Positions 18,013 through 26,653 of a DNA stretch of 64,000 bases are shown here, piece after piece. The notes beneath the pieces were generated by a model. It saw only the letters and a program-made list of their open reading frames with translations. It made no database searches and was not told where the DNA came from. The position numbers were made by a program, and so were the translations under genes. Each line of letters opens with the position of its first letter. The first letter of the stretch is position 1. This DNA is from Bacteroidales bacterium (lineage in GTDB: Bacteria; Bacteroidota; Bacteroidia; Bacteroidales; JAQUTK01), in assembly GCA_028709785.1 (NCBI GenBank), contig JAQUTK010000002.1, forward strand, positions 124,001 to 188,000, given 5' to 3'.

Positions 18013-18714
18013 ATGAAAATAGTTGTTTTTACCGGTGCCGGTGTCAGTGCTGACAGTGGCCTTTGTACCTTTAGAGGAGGAGATGGGCTGTGGGACTCCT
18101 ATCGAATTGAAGATATATGCACAGCAGATGCGATACGATATAATCGCGAAGAGGTCATCCGGTTTTATAATATCCGTCGCAAGGAACTTCTTTCCGTGGA
18201 GCCAAATCCTGCTCATGTAGCCATACATAATTTAGAAGCGTATTTTGAGGTGCAGGTTGTCACACAAAACATTGATGATCTTCATGAACGTGCCGGAAGT
18301 AGTCATATTATTCATTTGCATGGAGAACTCCGAAAACTACGAAGCACAAAAGATGAATCTCTTATATATCCCATTGAAGGATGGGAACAGGATCCTGAAC
18401 TCCGCAGTAAGGACGACGGTGCGCTGCTGCGCCCTTTTGTTGTCTTTTTTGGTGAGTCGGTTCCGCAGTTTGAACATGCAGCAGAGATCGTATCCACGGC
18501 AGACCTGTTTGTTATTGTCGGGACTTCATTGGCAGTCTATCCCGCAGCTTCTTTATTAAACTACGTACGTCCTGGCGTAAAGATATTTGTGGTTGACCCT
18601 GATATTCCCAAAGTGAGTGTGACGACCAATCCGGTCGAATATATTCAGAAGAAAGCAGCTTTGGGAATGCCTTTGCTTGCTGATAAGCTGATCAAAGAGT
18701 ACGCCGGGAAATAG
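18013..18714 (+). CDS. Sir2 NAD-dependent deacylase lacking zinc cysteines
   Basis: Sirtuin fold of 233 residues. NAD-binding FTGAGVSADSG, TQNIDDLHERAG and catalytic His103 in HLHGEL are intact, so catalysis seems possible. Tyr52 and Arg55 (FYNIRR) match the YxxR pair of SIRT5/CobB-type enzymes that remove succinyl and other acidic acyl groups from lysine. Unusually there is no cysteine after residue 36, so the normal four-Cys zinc ribbon is absent; the region 107-135 is short. It probably acts in the cytosol. Third gene of the fabI run. Confidence 0.9.
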   Translation: MKIVVFTGAGVSADSGLCTFRGGDGLWDSYRIEDICTADAIRYNREEVIRFYNIRRKELLSVEPNPAHVAIHNLEAYFEVQVVTQNIDDLHERAGSSHIIHLHGELRKLRSTKDESLIYPIEGWEQDPELRSKDDGALLRPFVVFFGESVPQFEHAAEIVSTADLFVIVGTSLAVYPAASLLNYVRPGVKIFVVDPDIPKVSVTTNPVEYIQKKAALGMPLLADKLIKEYAGK

Positions 18715-18747
18715 TTAGTATCCTTTTTACTCTCTCTTTGCTCATAT

Positions 18748-18790
18748 AAAAAAGAGGCTGCATCCTGATTCGGGAGCAGCCTCTTTTTTT
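18748..18790. terminator. Bidirectional terminator between the sirtuin gene and typA
   Basis: Stem AAAAAAGAGGCTGC with GCAGCCTCTTTTTT and a partly paired loop, between convergent genes. Confidence 0.85.
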
Positions 18791-18805
18791 AAATCTACAA
18801 TATAC

Positions 18806-20608
18806 TTACTTGCGTTGATTCCGTTTGCGTTCGTTTTCATCCAGGATGATTTTACGCATACGCATTGCTTTTGGAGTAATTTCTACGTATTCATCTTCCT
18901 TGATATATTCCAACGCTTCTTCCAGACTGAACTCAATTGGAGGAGGTAATACCGCTTTAGCATCCGATCCCGAAGCGCGCATATTGGTCAGTTTCTTTGA
19001 TTTGGTGACATTTACGACAAGATCTCCCTCTTTGCAATGTTCACCAACAACCTGGCCGGCATATACTTCGTCTTGTGGATTAACAAAAAACCGTCCTCTG
19101 TCCTGGAGTTTGTCCAACGCATACGCGAAAGCAGTTCCACTCTCCATGGCAATGATTGATCCGTTGTTTCTACGGTCGATATCTCCTTTCCAAGGTTCGT
19201 AGCAGAGGAAACGATGTGCCATCACAGCCTCACCCGCAGTGGCAGTTAATACGTTTGTTCGTAGTCCGATAATACCACGTGAAGGCATTTTAAACTCCAG
19301 ATGCATTCGTTCGTTTTTGCTTTCCATCATGGTCATCTCTCCTTTACGGCGGCTTACCATGTCAATGACACGGCTGGCAACATCTTCCGGCAGATTAACG
19401 GTCAGTTCCTCAATAGGTTCACATTTCTGTCCATCAATTTCTTTTACGATCACCTGCGGCTGACCAATCTGAAGTTCATATCCTTCGCGACGCATTGTTT
19501 CAATAAGCACAGAGATGTGCAATACACCACGACCCGAAACGGTCCACACATCAGACGTCTCGTTTTTGCTTACCCGCAAAGCCAGATTCTTATCCAGTTC
19601 TTTCAGCAGTCGGTCATTTATATGGCGAGAGGTGACATATTTTCCATCTTTTCCGAAGAAAGGAGAATCATTGATCGTAAAGACCATGCTCATGGTTGGT
19701 TCATCGATTGCAATAGGCTTCAGTGGTTCCGGATTCTGTAAATCGCAAATAGAGTCTCCAATTTCAAATCCGTCAATTCCGATCAAAGCACAGATATCAC
19801 CCGAGGAAGCGCTTTTTACTTTCACACGGCCGAGACCTTCAAAGACATGAAGCTCTTTGATCCTGGATTTAGTGATTGTTCCATCCCTTTTACTCAGAGA
19901 TACATCCATACCTTCGCGAAGTTCGCCGCGATGGATGCGTCCCACAGCAATACGACCCTGATAAGAAGAATAATCGAGAGAAGTAATCAGCATCTGAGGT
20001 GTTCCTTCCAAGCACTTCGGTGCCGGAATATTTTCTATAATTGCATCAAGTAGCGGAGTGATGTTGTCAGTTGGTTTTTTCCAGTCATCTGATATCCAAC
20101 CTTGTTTAGCAGAGCCATAGACCGTTGGAAAATTCAACTGATCTTCAGTAGCATCCAGACTATACATCAAGTCAAATACCATCTCCTGAACTTCATCGGG
20201 ACGACAGTTAGGCTTATCTACCTTATTAATAACAACGATGGGTTTCAATCCGATTTCAATTGCTTTCTGTAACACGAAGCGAGTCTGAGGCATCGGTCCT
20301 TCAAAAGCATCCACAAGTAGCAGACAGCCATCTGCCATGTTTAGTACGCGTTCCACTTCACCACCAAAGTCCGAGTGACCGGGAGTGTCAATGATGTTTA
20401 TTTTTGTTCCGTTATAGGTGATAGAAACGTTTTTAGAAAGGATCGTGATCCCTCTTTCGCGTTCCAGGTCATTGTTGTCTAAGATCAGTTCGCCACTAGT
20501 TTGGTTATCGCGGAAGAGATGACCGGCTAAAAGCATTTTATCTACTATTGTTGTTTTGCCGTGATCGACGTGTGCGATAATCGCGATGTTCCTAATATTT
20601 TGCTGCAT
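18806..20608 (-). CDS. typA: Translational GTPase TypA/BipA
   Basis: Ribosome-binding GTPase of the EF-G group that acts in stress and 50S assembly. G1 is AHVDHGKTT, G3 DTPGHSDFG, G4 NKVDKP, followed by EF-Tu-like domain 2, EF-G-like domains and the BipA-specific C-terminal domain. 600 residues, normal length. Monocistronic, with its own -7 box and divergent from rpsO. Confidence 0.96.
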   Translation of the reverse strand: MQQNIRNIAIIAHVDHGKTTIVDKMLLAGHLFRDNQTSGELILDNNDLERERGITILSKNVSITYNGTKINIIDTPGHSDFGGEVERVLNMADGCLLLVDAFEGPMPQTRFVLQKAIEIGLKPIVVINKVDKPNCRPDEVQEMVFDLMYSLDATEDQLNFPTVYGSAKQGWISDDWKKPTDNITPLLDAIIENIPAPKCLEGTPQMLITSLDYSSYQGRIAVGRIHRGELREGMDVSLSKRDGTITKSRIKELHVFEGLGRVKVKSASSGDICALIGIDGFEIGDSICDLQNPEPLKPIAIDEPTMSMVFTINDSPFFGKDGKYVTSRHINDRLLKELDKNLALRVSKNETSDVWTVSGRGVLHISVLIETMRREGYELQIGQPQVIVKEIDGQKCEPIEELTVNLPEDVASRVIDMVSRRKGEMTMMESKNERMHLEFKMPSRGIIGLRTNVLTATAGEAVMAHRFLCYEPWKGDIDRRNNGSIIAMESGTAFAYALDKLQDRGRFFVNPQDEVYAGQVVGEHCKEGDLVVNVTKSKKLTNMRASGSDAKAVLPPPIEFSLEEALEYIKEDEYVEITPKAMRMRKIILDENERKRNQRK

Positions 20609-20627
20609 AAAGAAAAGTTTGAGAGTG

Positions 20628-20635
20628 CAAAGGTA
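20628..20635 (-). promoter_or_regulatory. -7 box of typA
   Basis: Minus-strand TACCTTTG, 19 bp before the typA ATG. No clear -33 element. Confidence 0.6.
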
Positions 20636-20729
20636 CGAGAAAAATCCTTTTCTATGTCATTAAGCATAGTTTTTTTCATTTTGACCACTTGATTGCCAGA
20701 TAAATTGAATAAAAAAAGAGGAAGAAAGG

Positions 20730-20759
20730 TTGCTGATAAAAAACTATTGCCTATCTTTG
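20730..20759 (+). promoter_or_regulatory. Promoter of rpsO
   Basis: TTG (20730-20732), 19-bp spacer, TATCTTTG (20752-20759). Good consensus, 42 bp before the rpsO ATG. The leader may also carry S15 autoregulation, but I see no defined structure. Confidence 0.8.
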
Positions 20760-20801
20760 CAGACTCAAATAACATCGTATTAACAATTTAAAAAGAACAA
20801 G

Positions 20802-21071
20802 ATGTATTTAGATTCAGCTAAAAAGCAAGAAATCTTCGAAAAGTACGGAAAGTCTAACACTGATACTGGCTCTTCTGAGTCCCAGATAGCATTGTTTTCA
20901 TACCGTATTTCTCATTTGACTGAGCATCTCAAGTCAAATAAAAAGGATTATAGCACTGAAAGAGCTCTGAGAATGTTGGTAGGTAAACGTCGTCGTTTAT
21001 TGGATTACCTGATCAAGGTTGATATCGAAAGATATCGTGCCATCATCAAAGAACTTGGTATCAGAAAGTAA
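20802..21071 (+). CDS. rpsO: 30S ribosomal protein S15
   Basis: Primary 16S rRNA-binding protein of the small subunit, 89 residues as usual. Conserved segments GSSESQIALFSYRISHLTEHL and GKRRRLLDYL are clear. Single gene with its own promoter and terminator. Confidence 0.97.
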   Translation: MYLDSAKKQEIFEKYGKSNTDTGSSESQIALFSYRISHLTEHLKSNKKDYSTERALRMLVGKRRRLLDYLIKVDIERYRAIIKELGIRK

Positions 21072-21092
21072 AAAGTACTTCGGTACGAAACG

Positions 21093-21129
21093 AAAAGGAG
21101 AGTGTCCATTGGGATATTCTCCTTTTTTT
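21093..21129 (+). terminator. Terminator after rpsO
   Basis: Stem AAAAGGAGAGTGTCC with GGATATTCTCCTTTT (one G-T wobble), 4-nt loop, then T tract. Confidence 0.85.
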
Positions 21130-21736
21130 ATTTGCTCTTTGCTCCTTGTGTAACCTTAGCTGTAAACCGCATTTAGGATTAACGAAAATAATGTAAAGTC
21201 AATTTCGTAATTAAACACGAAGGCGTAAACCCATTTCAGGAAAGGACAATCTCTCTAATCCAACTGAAAAGTTTTCTAATAGTTTTGCTCAAAACTATTA
21301 GAAAACTTTTCCATTTCATCCGTATGTTTTTCCAAAGTTTCCCGTATGTTTTTTTTGAGATTTCTCACTGTTTTATCGTGTTTTCGGTAACTAATGTATG
21401 AAAAGTGCCTTTTTTACTGGAAAAAATGGAAGCAATTTTTCCAGAGCAAGTCAGGAAATAGAAAATTGACCTGCCTTACAGAGCCCTGAGAGCCATATCG
21501 TGGTGGAGTGGTTGAGATAAATACTACTTTTTTTGTCTTCGAAAATTCTGAAATAAAAAAAACAACAGATTTGACACTCAGGGATGGATCAACGCACCGA
21601 CTAAACCAATTTCCAAACGGGTGAAGAACTCGCATAATATAGGAGAGGCAATTCATTCATTGCAATTCAATAAGATAATTCTCAGAAACTGTTTTCCCGG
21701 GTGAGCCAATAGTGTGAAGTTTTGAGAATAAAAAAG
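21130..21736. other. Gene-poor interval between rpsO and tRNA-Leu
   Basis: About 600 bases without a convincing gene. It contains the 21-bp hairpin at 21266-21311, runs of T, and an 80-codon minus-strand frame (21414-21656) that lacks a promoter and any recognisable domain. The region may be a decayed gene or mobile element, but no terminal repeats or transposase pieces are visible. Confidence 0.5.
21266..21311. repeat. Perfect 21-bp inverted repeat (hairpin)
   Basis: Arms 21266-21286 and 21291-21311 are exact reverse complements around a 4-nt loop (GCTC). The arm starts GAAAAGTTTTCTAATAG. No T tract follows on either strand and it is 140 bp from the nearest terminator, so it is not a standard terminator. 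Confidence 0.85.
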
Positions 21737-21774
21737 AACTCCCCAACTATCTGAACAGATAGTTGGGGAGTTTT
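21737..21774 (-). terminator. Terminator of tRNA-Leu
   Basis: Perfect 17-bp stem (21737-21753 with 21756-21772) with a 2-nt gap, immediately 3' of the tRNA CCA end on the minus strand. Confidence 0.85.
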
Positions 21775-21777
21775 ACT

Positions 21778-21862
21778 TGGTGCGCCTGATAGGACTCGAA
21801 CCTACATACCGCGAAGTACCAGATCCTAAGTCTGGCGTGTCTACCAATTTCACCACAGGCGC
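21778..21862 (-). tRNA. tRNA-Leu(TAG) with encoded CCA
   Basis: Long class II tRNA on the minus strand. The acceptor is GCGCCTG with CAGGCGC, discriminator A, and CCA is encoded at 21778-21780. Anticodon loop CTTAGGA gives TAG, which reads CUN leucine codons. The long variable arm (TACTTCGCGGTA) confirms the Leu/Ser class, and the T loop is TTCGAGT. Confidence 0.94.
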
Positions 21863-21876
21863 GTTCTAAACGGATG

Positions 21877-21907
21877 CAAAGGTATGAATAATTTTCATTT
21901 CTGCCAA
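21877..21907 (-). promoter_or_regulatory. Promoter of tRNA-Leu
   Basis: Minus-strand TTG (21905-21907), 20-bp spacer, TACCTTTG (21877-21884). Confidence 0.78.
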
Positions 21908-21935
21908 CTAAAACGCTGAAAAGTCTCTCAAGCTC

Positions 21936-22961
21936 TTATTGGAGGTACTGATTATTGATGTGTTTTCTTGCTGTTTCGATAATAGTATCCAACCCTTTGT
22001 CTTCATCTTCTTTCGTCATGCTTACCGGAATGTCGGGGTTGATGCCAAACTCAATTTGTTTCATCTGAGGGGAGAGAGAGAGTGAAGCGGAGAAGCGTAC
22101 TCCCCATCCGTTGGGAAGTTCGGAAGAAAAAGGAAAACCGGAACCGCCTCCTGTTTTATCTCCCATAATTGTGACATTGGGCAATTGCATCATCGCGTTT
22201 ACAAACTCATTGGCTGCACTGTAACAGTTGCGGTTGGTGAGTACGACAACTTGTTTGTAGTAATTATAAGTGCCTGAAGACCTTGGATAAAGGTATTTGG
22301 GATAGGGCTTTGAGAAGTCGGAATGCCCCTTGCCTGTTTTGTGGGATACATACCCGGTGAGTACTTTCGACTCTGTAAAACTGGAGGCAATGTTTTGAAC
22401 GTTGGTCAGTTCGCCGCCCCCGTTGTTGCGAATGTCAAAAATGATTCCCCGGCAAAGAGCGAGACGATACAGGATATGATCCATATTATATTCCCCTGTT
22501 TCATCTTGAAAACTGGAATAGTAGATGTAGCCGATGTTATCGTCCAGAACGGTATATTTAATGCCGCCGGAGATATAATAGTCTGTTTTCAGGTAATTCT
22601 TCTGGATCTTTTCGTCAAAGTTTTCAGGATAGGATTCAAACCACTCCCAATAACGTGCAATATTGAATGAGGTAGATACATTGACATGGCCGTCTTGCAG
22701 GATGTCAAGCATCTCATCCATCAGATTGAGTAGTGATTCCTGTGTAGTCACTTTTTTTATGCGAGGCATGAACGCGGTGTGAACACTATCCCAGTTTATT
22801 TTCTTAGAGTCCAGAAAGCAATAATGTTCATCGATGATCTGCCACAATGCTTCCATATTTCCGGAAGGAGTATTGTTGTACTCATCTTCTTTGTCGCAAG
22901 AGAAAAGAGAGAGTGAGAGTACAAGCAACGGGATCAAAGGAATGAATCTGAATTCTTTCAT
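21936..22961 (-). CDS. S41 family peptidase, lipoprotein
   Basis: C-terminal-processing-type serine protease of 341 residues. The start at 22961 gives a lipoprotein signal with lipobox LFSC (Cys22), followed by DKEDE. An acidic patch after the Cys resembles the Bacteroidetes surface-export signal. Catalytic-core segments are GIIFDIRNNGGGEL and NRNCYSAANEF, where the Ser is the likely nucleophile. The frame is open further upstream to 23069, but that overlaps the previous gene and lacks a signal. Third gene after parC and the DUF3316 gene. Substrate unknown. Confidence 0.86.
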   Translation of the reverse strand: MKEFRFIPLIPLLVLSLSLFSCDKEDEYNNTPSGNMEALWQIIDEHYCFLDSKKINWDSVHTAFMPRIKKVTTQESLLNLMDEMLDILQDGHVNVSTSFNIARYWEWFESYPENFDEKIQKNYLKTDYYISGGIKYTVLDDNIGYIYYSSFQDETGEYNMDHILYRLALCRGIIFDIRNNGGGELTNVQNIASSFTESKVLTGYVSHKTGKGHSDFSKPYPKYLYPRSSGTYNYYKQVVVLTNRNCYSAANEFVNAMMQLPNVTIMGDKTGGGSGFPFSSELPNGWGVRFSASLSLSPQMKQIEFGINPDIPVSMTKEDEDKGLDTIIETARKHINNQYLQ

Positions 22962-22972
22962 AGCTTTGGGAG

Positions 22973-23818
22973 TTAATATACCGGACTTTGATAGCCGGCC
23001 GGTTTTATGCGTTTCTTTCCGGAGAAGAAAATACCCTCTTTTACAAATCCGATGAAGAAGGAATTGCAATTGATCTGCGTTTCCAACTGATGTAGCGTGG
23101 ATCTCATGTATGTGTTTGAGAAGCCAAGACGTAAGGTAACGCTGTTGAAAGGAATCTCTGCAGAAAACATGTTTTCAAGTTCAAACAAATTGAACGGCGA
23201 ACTGACAAGATAGACTCCCTTGTCATTTCCAAGCGTGAAGATCTCGTAGTACGACTGTCCGTAGTGGGGAGAGAAGGTAAATCCAAGGCTTGGAAGGTTG
23301 ATCTGATAACGAAAGTGAATAGGATAATTCCTGATCCTCACCTTATATAATGCGATGCCCGAAAGTGATAGTCCCAGGTTAATCTTGGCTTGCGCCGGAT
23401 TATTGCTGTTGCGGATGTTATAAAGTCCCCCGATAGTACCTCCGATCAAAGCTCCACCTAAGAGTTGCAGCGACGGATCAACCCGCCACCGATAGTGAGC
23501 TCCCCACCGATAGCTGAGGAAGCCACCCCACATCTCCCCGTTTCGGACTTTATTATCCATCTTTGAAAGATCGATTCTGAAAAGACTCTGGTAGGAAATA
23601 TTCTTGTAAGAATCCGAGAGTTTTATCTGATCATAGAGATATCCCAGATTTACCCCTTTGTACGAGGAAGGAGATAAATAGGTATCCCAGGCGGATCTGC
23701 TTCCTATCAATATCAGGTGAGAAGAATTAATACTTCTGTATTGAGTCGCCTCTTTCTCAATCGCCTTACAAGGTAGGGCTAGATAGAGAAGAATCAATAT
23801 CAGTAGATTAGACCTCAT
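22973..23818 (-). CDS. DUF3316-like outer-membrane protein
   Basis: 281 residues with an N-terminal signal peptide (LLILILLYLALPCKA). The rest is made of alternating amphipathic strands with many aromatic residues, such as YLSPSSYKGVNLGYLYDQ and GFLSYRWGAHYRWRVDP, suggesting an outer-membrane beta barrel. I read it as the DUF3316 family of Bacteroidales, function unknown. It overlaps the end of parC by 4 nt and is followed by the S41 lipoprotein gene 11 bp later, so it is in the same operon. Confidence 0.7.
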   Translation of the reverse strand: MRSNLLILILLYLALPCKAIEKEATQYRSINSSHLILIGSRSAWDTYLSPSSYKGVNLGYLYDQIKLSDSYKNISYQSLFRIDLSKMDNKVRNGEMWGGFLSYRWGAHYRWRVDPSLQLLGGALIGGTIGGLYNIRNSNNPAQAKINLGLSLSGIALYKVRIRNYPIHFRYQINLPSLGFTFSPHYGQSYYEIFTLGNDKGVYLVSSPFNLFELENMFSAEIPFNSVTLRLGFSNTYMRSTLHQLETQINCNSFFIGFVKEGIFFSGKKRIKPAGYQSPVY

Positions 23819-26493
23819 TCATTATCACTAAATAAACTCATCTGACCGGATTCGTCATCTTCCAGGCTCTCACCGGAAGTTGTGTCCTGGTCGTCGGAGG
23901 AATCGTCTTCCGGTTCGGCAAAGCGAAGAGGTTCCAGTTCTTTGATACTCTCGATCTCGAAGGTGCTGATTCTCTTTCCGTGTGCCTTAAATCCTTTGAC
24001 AGCAATAAACTCTTCGATGTCAAGAACCAAAGGCTCCCGGAAGTTGTCGTTGCCTCCAAAGGTTGTTTCAAAGCGTGGATATACCGTATCGGTCAAAAGG
24101 ATCAAGCGCGACAAGGGGTTGTCACCAAGGAAACTCTGTTTTTTGTTGGAGTCTTCAAAACAGAATCTTTTGATGTAAAAGAACTTTGCATCCGCATCAT
24201 AGAAAGCGGCAGACCATACTTTATTGGAATTATACTTCTCAATAACCAGGATATTATCTGTGAAGTGATTGCTCAGATCAAAGGTCGAAAGGTAATACTC
24301 TCCGGTTTGGGTCACAACCAGAATCTGTTCGTCTGAGTTAAACTCTCCGAGGTACTCGCCCCGTTCGTCGTAATTTAAGCGCAGCACATCTTTGTCAAAC
24401 CAGACTTTCCGTCCACCCAATGTGGAACCTCCTTTTTGTTTCAAGGTAATCTTGTGCACTTCGTTTCGTGTGAGAAGATTGCCCATTGCCGAACGTCCCT
24501 TGATACTTATTTCGCCAAAGTCCCGTTCAAACATCAGTGTTTTCAGTCTGAACTTCGGTTTAAGAGTGACACGGACTACTTCCGCTTCTCCATTTGGATT
24601 AGCAGTGAAATATACGATCCTGGACCCCGGTTTTCCCAGTGTAACATCGTACCATTTATCTCTTGTCAGGGAAGTGACGGCAAACCGTTTGATATAATAG
24701 GGCCCGTCTTTCCCGTCTTTGTATATGACATTGTAGATCGTCCGACTGTCATTCTTCTTGAAAACATTCAGGTAGAGTACATTTTTGCCGATAGACATCT
24801 TCTCAGATACTTTGACAATCTTGTAGGTTCCATCCCTGAAGAAGAGTATGATGTCATCAATATCGGAACAGTTGCATACAAACTCGTCTTTCTTAAGGGA
24901 GGTGCCGATGAAGCCTTCTTCCCGATTGATGTATAGTTTTTCATTTGCTTCGACCACTTTGGCTGCCACAATCGTGTCAAAGCTGCGGATCTCTGTCTTT
25001 CTCGGGAATTCTGATCCGTATTTATTTTTCAATTTGAGAAACCAGTCAATCGTATATTCCACCAAATGAGAGAGATGATAATCAATCTGGTTGATATCAG
25101 CAGTCATCTGTGTGATGAGTTCCTCTGCTTTTTTCGAGTTGAACTTCAGGATTCGTCCCATCTTGATTTCCATTAACCGCAGGATATCATCTTTGGTTAC
25201 TTCGCGTATGAAAGACGGTTTGAATGGAGTGATCCGTTTGTCAATATGGGCAACAGCTTCGTCCATCGAATTGCTGTTTTCAAATTCTTTATCTTTGTAG
25301 ATACGCTCTTCGATGAATATCTTCTCCAATGAAGCAAAGTGCAGGGACTCCTGAATATCTCCTTTTTGAATCTCAAGTTCTTTTTGAAGCAGGTCTTTTG
25401 TGTGTAACGTGGAGTGAATCAACACTTGACTGACATTCAAAAAATAGGGTTTGTTATTCTCGATTACGCAACAGTTTGGCGAAATGCTAACTTCGCAATC
25501 AGTGAAAGCGTAAAGAGCATCAATTGTTTTGTCGGAAGAGGTGCCCGGGGCAAGATGAACCAGGATCTCAACATTTGCAGAGGTGTTGTCGTCCACTTTT
25601 CGGATCTTAATCTTCCCTTTGTCATTCGCTTTGATAACCGAATCGATGACTGTAGAGGTTGATCTTCCGAATGGGATTTCTGTGATTACTAACGTCTTGT
25701 TATCTTGTTTTGTGATTTTAGCCCGGATCTTTACACTGCCTCCCCGCTCTCCATCATTGTATTTGGACACATCAATATACCCGCCGGTCTGGAAATCAGG
25801 ATAAAGTTCAAAGGGCTCATTTTTCAGGATGCAGACAGAAGCGTCCAGAAGTTCGTTGAAATTGTGTGGAAGAATTTTGGAAGAAAGACCTACCGCAATA
25901 CCTTCTACACCTTGCGCAAGCAACAAAGGGAACTTCACAGGAAGCGTAATTGGTTCTTTGTTTCGTCCGTCATAAGAGAGCTTCCAGTCTGTTGTTTTAT
26001 TGTTGAAAACCACATCAAGGGCAAACTTGGAAAGGCGTGCCTCAATATAACGGGAAGCCGCGGCATCGTCGCCCGTGAGAATGTTGCCCCAGTTTCCCTG
26101 ACAGTCAACGAGTAACTCTTTTTGCCCTAACTGAACTAAAGCATCCCCGATAGAGGCGTCACCATGAGGGTGAAACTGCATGGTGTGCCCCACAATATTG
26201 GCTACTTTGTTGTATCTGCCATCATCCAGACGCTTCATGGAATGAAGGATACGACGTTGTACCGGTTTTAACCCATCATGAATATGCGGAACTGCACGTT
26301 CTAAGATTACGTATGAAGCATAATCCAGAAACCAATGCTCATACATGCCAGAAAGCTGATGTTTAATGGCTTCGTTTGATATTTGTGGCACTTGATAATC
26401 AGAATGCGCGGCTTTATCAGTAAAATCGATTATGTCTTCCTGTTCTTCAGGCAGTTCATTTTCAGAGATCTCGTTTACATCGTCTTTGTTCAT
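23815..26493 (-). CDS. parC: DNA topoisomerase IV subunit A
   Basis: Type IIA topoisomerase DNA-cleavage subunit that unlinks daughter chromosomes. 892 residues from the ATG at 26493; an earlier ATG at 26514 is possible but less likely. Tyr149 in AAASRYIEARL is the catalytic tyrosine. The helix that binds quinolones reads HPHGDASIGD, so the classical Ser position is Ala113 and the acidic position Asp117 is kept. The C-terminal half has the beta-pinwheel repeats and ends in a long acidic tail. parE is not adjacent. First gene of an operon with the DUF3316 and S41 genes. GyrA was considered; the tail and ASIGD motif favour ParC. Confidence 0.9.
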   Translation of the reverse strand: MNKDDVNEISENELPEEQEDIIDFTDKAAHSDYQVPQISNEAIKHQLSGMYEHWFLDYASYVILERAVPHIHDGLKPVQRRILHSMKRLDDGRYNKVANIVGHTMQFHPHGDASIGDALVQLGQKELLVDCQGNWGNILTGDDAAASRYIEARLSKFALDVVFNNKTTDWKLSYDGRNKEPITLPVKFPLLLAQGVEGIAVGLSSKILPHNFNELLDASVCILKNEPFELYPDFQTGGYIDVSKYNDGERGGSVKIRAKITKQDNKTLVITEIPFGRSTSTVIDSVIKANDKGKIKIRKVDDNTSANVEILVHLAPGTSSDKTIDALYAFTDCEVSISPNCCVIENNKPYFLNVSQVLIHSTLHTKDLLQKELEIQKGDIQESLHFASLEKIFIEERIYKDKEFENSNSMDEAVAHIDKRITPFKPSFIREVTKDDILRLMEIKMGRILKFNSKKAEELITQMTADINQIDYHLSHLVEYTIDWFLKLKNKYGSEFPRKTEIRSFDTIVAAKVVEANEKLYINREEGFIGTSLKKDEFVCNCSDIDDIILFFRDGTYKIVKVSEKMSIGKNVLYLNVFKKNDSRTIYNVIYKDGKDGPYYIKRFAVTSLTRDKWYDVTLGKPGSRIVYFTANPNGEAEVVRVTLKPKFRLKTLMFERDFGEISIKGRSAMGNLLTRNEVHKITLKQKGGSTLGGRKVWFDKDVLRLNYDERGEYLGEFNSDEQILVVTQTGEYYLSTFDLSNHFTDNILVIEKYNSNKVWSAAFYDADAKFFYIKRFCFEDSNKKQSFLGDNPLSRLILLTDTVYPRFETTFGGNDNFREPLVLDIEEFIAVKGFKAHGKRISTFEIESIKELEPLRFAEPEDDSSDDQDTTSGESLEDDESGQMSLFSDNE

Positions 26494-26574
26494 AGTACAA
26501 ATGTTAGTGCACAAATCAGGAGGATCAACCCCTCGCTTATTTAGCGATTAGGATAAAATAACACCATGGGAATG

Positions 26575-26582
26575 CAAATATA
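26575..26582 (-). promoter_or_regulatory. -7 box of the parC operon
   Basis: Minus-strand TATATTTG matches TAnnTTTG. No clear -33 partner, so moderate confidence. Confidence 0.5.
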
Positions 26583-26653
26583 CAAACAAAATCGAAAAAA
26601 ATGAGTTACTTTGCACTCTCAATTTGTAAATAATAATTAAGCGGTTATATACT

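Noticed and set aside
21414-21656. 80-codon minus-strand frame in the gene-poor interval
   Set aside because: No promoter, no domain, odd composition; kept only as a remark in the interval entry.
24436-24936. 166-codon plus-strand frame
   Set aside because: Antisense to parC; composition follows the parC codons.
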